DNA from: Closterium sp. NIES-65
Lineage: Eukaryota > Streptophyta > Zygnematophyceae > Desmidiales > Closteriaceae
Direction of reading: 5' to 3'
Assembly (NCBI GenBank): GCA_948144175.1
Contig: CANXME010000812.1
Span: 186,001-250,000 of the forward strand
Length of the DNA stretch: 64,000 nucleotides
Part shown: positions 61,550 through 64,000 of the stretch, piece by piece
How the letters are laid out: every line of letters begins with the position of its first letter
Numbering within the stretch: position 1 is the stretch's first letter
Program-made: the position numbers and the translations under genes
The notes under the pieces: generated by a model
Told to the model about the DNA's origin: nothing
Database searches by the model: none
The model's input: the letters and a program-made list of their open reading frames with translations, nothing else

Positions 61550-64000
61550 CGCACCTGGGTGGCAGTTTTACCACTCCACCTCTCGTCGTGTTCTGTCCTC
61601 CCAGGACGTCACGTTCGACGAGTCGGTTCCCTTCTACCGGCTCTTCCCCTACCGCACTCCGTCCCTCCCCCCCCCGCCCCTCTTCCTGGTCCCAGGTCCC
61701 CCCCCGGTAGACCCCCTCCCCCCTCAGGGTCCTGCCCCTTCAGGTGTGTCTCAGGTAGACGCGGTCGAACCTGTCGAGGTCACTGGTGACTCTGGTGCTG
61801 CTGCGGGTGCGGAGCCTCGGGGTGCTGAGACTGGGGGTGCTGAGACTGGGGGTGCTGAGCCTGGGGGTGCTGAGAGTGGGGGCGCTGAGCCTGGGGGTGC
61901 TGAGACTGGGGGTGCTGAGCCTGGGGGTGCTGAGCTTGGGGGTACTGAGCCTGGGGGTGCTGAGCCTGGGGGTGCTGTGCCTGGGGGTGCTGAGCCTGGG
62001 GGTACTGCGTCTGGGAGTGCTGCGCCTGCTGCTTCTGTTCCTGGTGGTTCTCCAGACCGTTCTTCGCGCCGCGAGCCGCTCTCTCCTCTAGAGCTGCGTG
62101 AGTGGTTTGCCCGGCGCTGGAGGCGAGCTGCTGGAGCTGGGGGTACTGCGGGTGCTGGAGGTTCCGTTGCTGCCGAGGGAGCTGGTACCACGGGTCCCGG
62201 AGGTGCTCGTACTGAGGGTACTGGAGCTGCCGGGCCCGGGGGTGCCTCTGGAGCTGGAGCTGCTGCGGGTGCTGGCGCTGAGGCTACGACTGTCGGTCCT
62301 ACTGCGGGTACTTCTGCAGCTCCTGGTGGTGCTGGAGTTGGAGCTGCTACTGGTGCTGGTGCTGCCTCTAGAGGTGTTGGTGCTGTCCCTGCTGTCTCTG
62401 GCGGTGCTGCGCGGCCTCGGCCGTACTTCGTTCCGCTCCTTCAGCAGGTTCTTGGTCTCCCGCCTTCCACTGGTCCTTCTCCTCCCGTAGAGTGTCCGCA
62501 GCCTGTCCCGTCACAGTCACAGTTACATCCCGCCTCTCCCCTGCCTTCTCCTTCTCCCTACGCTGGTCCTACTGGAGGTCTTGCTGAGCGTCGTGAGCCT
62601 GCGTCCCGCCCTGCGTCGCCAGTCCGAGCTGCTCGCCCTAGTGGTCGCGGTTCGCGTCAGCGTTCTCCTCCTGTCCCTGGCACACACCAGATGTCTCTGC
62701 GTCCGTCCACTGCTCCTCTGCGTGCCCCTTTGCCTTCTCCTCCTCAGTCTTCTCTTCCTACACTTGCTGACCCGGAGTCGGACTCTCGCCGTGCTGCCAG
62801 TCCTACTGTCACGCGTCTTCTTGCTTCTTTTGTCACTGACCCTTCATCTGAGTCCGCTGCTGCGTCTGCCCTAGTTGCTGAGCTGGTCGACTTTGCTGCT
62901 GCGTGTCGTCTGGACTACGCTGCCAGTCTTGTTGCTGAGTCTGTAGAGTCTGCTGAGTCTGCGTCTGCTGCGTCTGCGTCTGCCTGTCCTCCGTCCGTCG
63001 GGGGTGACTGTGCTCTTGGCACGGACGTCCTTGAGGACAGGCAGGAGGAGTTCCAGTGCTTTGCCGCCGCTTTGCCCCATCTCGTGTCCATGCTTGTTGC
63101 CCCTGAGGGAGACCCGGATGCTCTAGACATCCCGACCCCACGCTCTTACGCAGAGGCGATGGCCGGTCCCTACTCCTCTCAGTGGCAGTCAGCCATGGAC
63201 GCAGAGATGGCTTCCTGGAAGTCCACAGGCGCCTACGTTGACGCTGTTCCCCCTCCTGGGGCGAACATTGTCAGTGGCATGTGGATCTTCAGGGTGAAGC
63301 GGCCGCCGGGTTCTCCGCCTGTCTTCAAGGCGCGCTACGTGGCTCGTGGCTTCAGTCAGCGACAGGGAGTTGACTTCTTTCAGACCTTCTCCCCGCCCCC
63401 GAAGATGACCACTCTTCGGGTTCTACTGCACGTCGCTGCTCAGCGTGACTACGAGCTACACTCTCTTGACTTCAGCACTGCTTTCCTGCAGGGCCGCCTG
63501 CACGAGGAGATCTGGCTGCGCCGCCCTCCTGGCTTCACTGGGTCGTTCCCTCCTGGTACCCAGTGGAGCCTCCGGCGGCCAGTCTACGGTCTCCGCCAGG
63601 CGCCGCGTGAGTGGCACGACACACTGAGGACTACACTTGCGGCTCTTGGGTTTGCTCCTTCTACTGCTGACCCGTCGCTGTTTCTGCGCACCGACACCTC
63701 GCTGTCGCCGTTCTACATCCTCGTGTACGTCGACGACTTGGTCTTTGCCACTGCGGACACTGCCGCACTCGCCCACGTGAAGTCCGAGCTGCAGAAGAGA
63801 CACACGTGCACAGACCTGGGTGAACTGACAAGCTATCTTGGCTTGCGGATCACCCGGGACAGAGCACGCCGCACCATTACCCTGACTCAGTCACACATGG
63901 TGCAGCAGGTCCTTCAGCGCTTCGGCTTCACGTACTCCTCGCCTCAGTCCACTCCTCTGCCTACGGGACACTCGCTCTCAGCTCTGCCTTCGGATGAGTC
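61452..64000 (+). pseudogene. Integrase tail, linker and reverse transcriptase of copia element 4 (partial)
   Basis: A long open frame begins at the deletion joint with VWGSRAFVRDLSADKLSPRA (the post-core part of the integrase). It passes the GAEPGGAET repeat linker (61,800-62,040) and an Ala/Gly stretch, and enters the reverse transcriptase (MWIFRVKRPPGSPPVF, FSTAFLQG, YVDDLVFA at about 63,726). It remains open to the window edge as far as I can follow. About 0.86 kb with the zinc motif and the D,D,E core of the integrase is missing, so it cannot integrate by itself. Confidence 0.88.

Larger units (their letters stand above)
58576..64000 (+). mobile_element. Copia element 4 (5' part, runs off the window)
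   Basis: LTR 58,576-58,711, primer-binding site, GC-rich leader, gag-protease, an internal deletion removing the integrase, then linker and reverse transcriptase to the window edge. The left flank AGTCA (58,571-58,575) is the presumed target duplicate. It lies in the reverse transcriptase of element 3 and is thus the youngest layer of this nest. Confidence 0.9.

Overview
This 64 kb window is eukaryotic nuclear DNA, most likely from the green-plant lineage. The copia primer-binding sites match the 3' end of plant initiator methionine tRNA, and the split host genes resemble their land-plant homologues. The very high GC, the short-LTR copia family and the microsatellite-filled introns make me suspect a streptophyte alga such as a desmid (Closterium-like). 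That is inference; the species cannot be read from the sequence.

Layout. 1-11,946 is transposon territory. A minus-strand copia element runs off the left edge (1-2489) and sits inside a gypsy/chromovirus 3' end (2490-3557). Next comes a complete but dead copia element (3958-11,941), which carries a nested, recently inserted non-autonomous element with identical LTRs (4607-6059). 12.0-31.0 kb holds two divergent host genes. One is an IMPACT/YIH1 homologue (RWD plus UPF0029 domain, minus strand, 18,410 to 12,863). The other is a TruA/Pus1-type pseudouridine synthase (plus strand, about 19,282 to 29,932). 31.5-36.7 kb holds two intronless minus-strand genes of an unrecognised paralogous family. 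38.3-42.4 kb holds a Mutator-like fold-back element, a composite hAT-like element and a gypsy solo LTR. 42.5-64.0 kb is a Russian doll of one copia family: element 2 carries a non-autonomous element in its RNase H region and has element 3 in its 3' LTR; element 3 in turn has element 4 in its reverse transcriptase.

The most unusual observation is in the two host genes. Most exons are preceded by tandem partial copies of their own 5' end, with the acceptor site, and followed by tandem partial copies of their own 3' end, with the donor site. I call these exon-end echoes. They fill the introns, account for much of the gene length, and are littered with splice-site decoys. The same block carries a recurring short palindrome (CTTTTGAG-centre-CTCAAAAG with a changing self-complementary centre) and a roughly 110-copy 16-bp minisatellite.

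How the parts relate. The host genes act in translation control (IMPACT restrains GCN1/GCN2 signalling in characterised species) and RNA modification. They start about 0.9 kb apart head to head and may share a promoter. The copia family contains autonomous-type copies, here all inactivated by frameshift, stop, duplication or deletion. It also appears to have short LTR-leader-LTR derivatives with matching primer-binding and polypurine sites, probably mobilised in trans.
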